Shown here: piece by piece, positions 46,944 to 47,723 of the stretch
Position numbering within the stretch: the first letter of the stretch is position 1
How the letters are laid out: each line of letters starts with the position of its first letter
From: a virus
Length of the DNA stretch: 47,723 nt
Virus record (IMG/VR): IMGVR_UViG_3300036985_003617
Span: 1-47,723 of that record
Direction: 5' to 3' (one strand)
Translations under genes and position numbers: made by a program
The notes under the pieces: model-generated
Told to the model about the DNA's origin: nothing
Seen by the model: only the letters and a program-made list of their open reading frames with translations
Database searches by the model: none

Positions 46944-47071
46944 ACGGGCACCGCCTGACGCAACGCGCGCGCACGATCCGTAGATCGCCGCTTGGCGAGA
47001 ACGCGACACGCTCTGCAACCACGCCCTTCGCGCAGGCGCGCGGACGTCTGGTCGTTCTTGAGGTCTTGCAT
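46940..47071 (-). CDS. 43-residue basic protein with CxxC
   Basis: MQDLKNDQTSARLREGRGCR then ACRVLAKRRSTDRARA. A G-run before the ATG at 47071 may serve as ribosome-binding site and the stop overlaps the next ATG. It is the first gene after the repeat-rich gap. Confidence 0.45.
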   Translation of the reverse strand: MQDLKNDQTSARLREGRGCRACRVLAKRRSTDRARALRQAVPV

Positions 47072-47566
47072 GCCCCCGATCTAGCGGGGCGGCTGTTTTT
47101 CCAAGCGAACCCGCACGCCGCGCACGCACGAGTAGGTCGATGGCGGCGGGTTAGCCGACTGGCACGTCATCAGCTTCGGCGCGGGCAGTGGCGCCTCCAT
47201 GCTGGTCCACGACGACGAGCAGTCGTAGGAATCAGTCCACTCGCCCGGCTCGAAACAGGGGTCGGGTGTAACAGAAGGCGAACGATCCGACCGGGTGGGC
47301 TCTGGTCGTCGAATCCGTCAAGATCCGTCAAGGCTCGTTTTGACGGATTTACTGACGCAAGTTGTTGTTGTGTATAGTAGTTATTGAATCCGTCAATATA
47401 TTCAAGACTACTATAGGTATCCTCAACCCCAGGATGCCCACCACCACCTACCCTAGTGGGGCCTTGATTTCTTGACGGATTCGGCAACCTCGGCCATTTG
47501 GCTAGGTTACGTCAGTAAATCCGTCAATTGGCGTCTTGACGGATCTTGACGAATTCGGATCCCTGA
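47072..47566. promoter_or_regulatory. Repeat-rich intergenic region with TTGACGGAT elements
   Basis: At least seven TTGACGGAT/ATCCGTCAA elements occur between 47311 and 47545 in both orientations. TTGACGGATTTACTGACG (47340-47357) and its perfect reverse complement (47510-47527) form an 18-bp inverted repeat around an AT-rich core with the direct pair tatagtagt/actactata (47372-47415). Candidate origin or operator region. A 39-codon frame at 47081-47200 (minus) is possible but weak. Confidence 0.5.
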
Positions 47567-47723
47567 CTAGGAATCGCGTGCTTCGCTGGTTGCGACGTAG
47601 ACCGTCGCGGGCTGGGTAGAGGTGCCGCGCTGCTGGGTCGCGACCTGTCCCGACTCGATCAGGGTCTGCACGATGTCCTTGCGGTCGCCGCGCCGCAGCC
47701 ACTGGGTGGCGCGCGTCAGTCGG
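47567..47723 (-). CDS. 3' end of a gene cut by the window (winged-helix-like C-terminus)
   Basis: The last 51 codons of a leftward gene read RLTRATQWLRRGDRKDIVQT then LIESGQVATQQRGTSTQPAT, VYVATSEARDS. The helix-turn-helix-wing pattern at the very end is common in large phage primase/helicase-type (DUF3987-like) proteins, but the identity cannot be settled from this fragment. It lies on the path beyond the 127-bp repeat. Confidence 0.45.
   Translation of the reverse strand, partial: RLTRATQWLRRGDRKDIVQTLIESGQVATQQRGTSTQPATVYVATSEARDS

Overview
This window is a GC-rich tailed-phage (podovirus) genome, or nearly all of one. The late genes resemble those of the Bordetella phage BPP-1 group by recalled family features, not by a search: a T7/BPP-1-type head-tail connector portal, a Bbp19-like protein, a scaffold, a BPP-1-type capsid protein, Bbp16-like cement proteins, a T7 gp11-like adaptor, a large nozzle protein and three internal or ejection proteins. 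I see no integrase, reverse transcriptase, DNA or RNA polymerase, tRNA or CRISPR array, and no recognisable endolysin. The host cannot be named; base composition points to a high-GC bacterium.

Layout. (1) 1-6298, leftward: recombination and nucleic-acid operon with YqaJ-type exonuclease, RecT-like annealing protein, RusA resolvase, Rnl2-type RNA ligase and small zinc-ribbon proteins, mostly joined by 1-4 base stop/start overlaps. (2) 6299-6406: divergent control region with two consensus-like promoters whose -10 boxes lie only 6-7 bases from the ATGs. (3) 6407-8518, rightward: HTH protein, RuvC-like resolvase, a secreted or lipoprotein candidate with a truncated duplicate, and small membrane proteins. 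(4) 8503-10803: lambda O/P-like replication module, an initiator gene carrying an internal iteron array (putative origin) followed by a DnaC-like helicase loader. (5) 10812-16838, leftward: accessory operon of at least fifteen small genes. Six consecutive genes end in the same Gly-Gly-Ala-Ser tail because a ribosome-binding site and GTGA junction is embedded in each 3' end. (6) 16839-17704: long intergenic region. (7) 17705-45556, rightward: late operon, from terminase through head, adaptor, nozzle and ejection proteins to small membrane or lipoprotein genes. (8) 45543-47723, leftward: small zinc-binding proteins, then a repeat-rich intergenic region and a gene cut by the window end.

The first 127 bases recur exactly at 46354-46480. 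Joining the two copies would give a circle of about 46,353 bp in which the leftward early operon runs on into 46402-45543 and meets the late operon tail to tail. The last 1,243 bases would then be an alternative path (strain variant or mosaic replacement). A real two-copy repeat in a larger genome is the other explanation.

The most unusual points are: an SGNH-type esterase fused to the head-tail adaptor protein; a 2,142-residue ejection protein with two separate HExxH zincin motifs; the GGAS cassette array; a lambda-like origin with helically phased iterons; an in-frame TGA interrupting a protein-like reading frame at 4814; and a recurring beta module shared by three consecutive virion genes.
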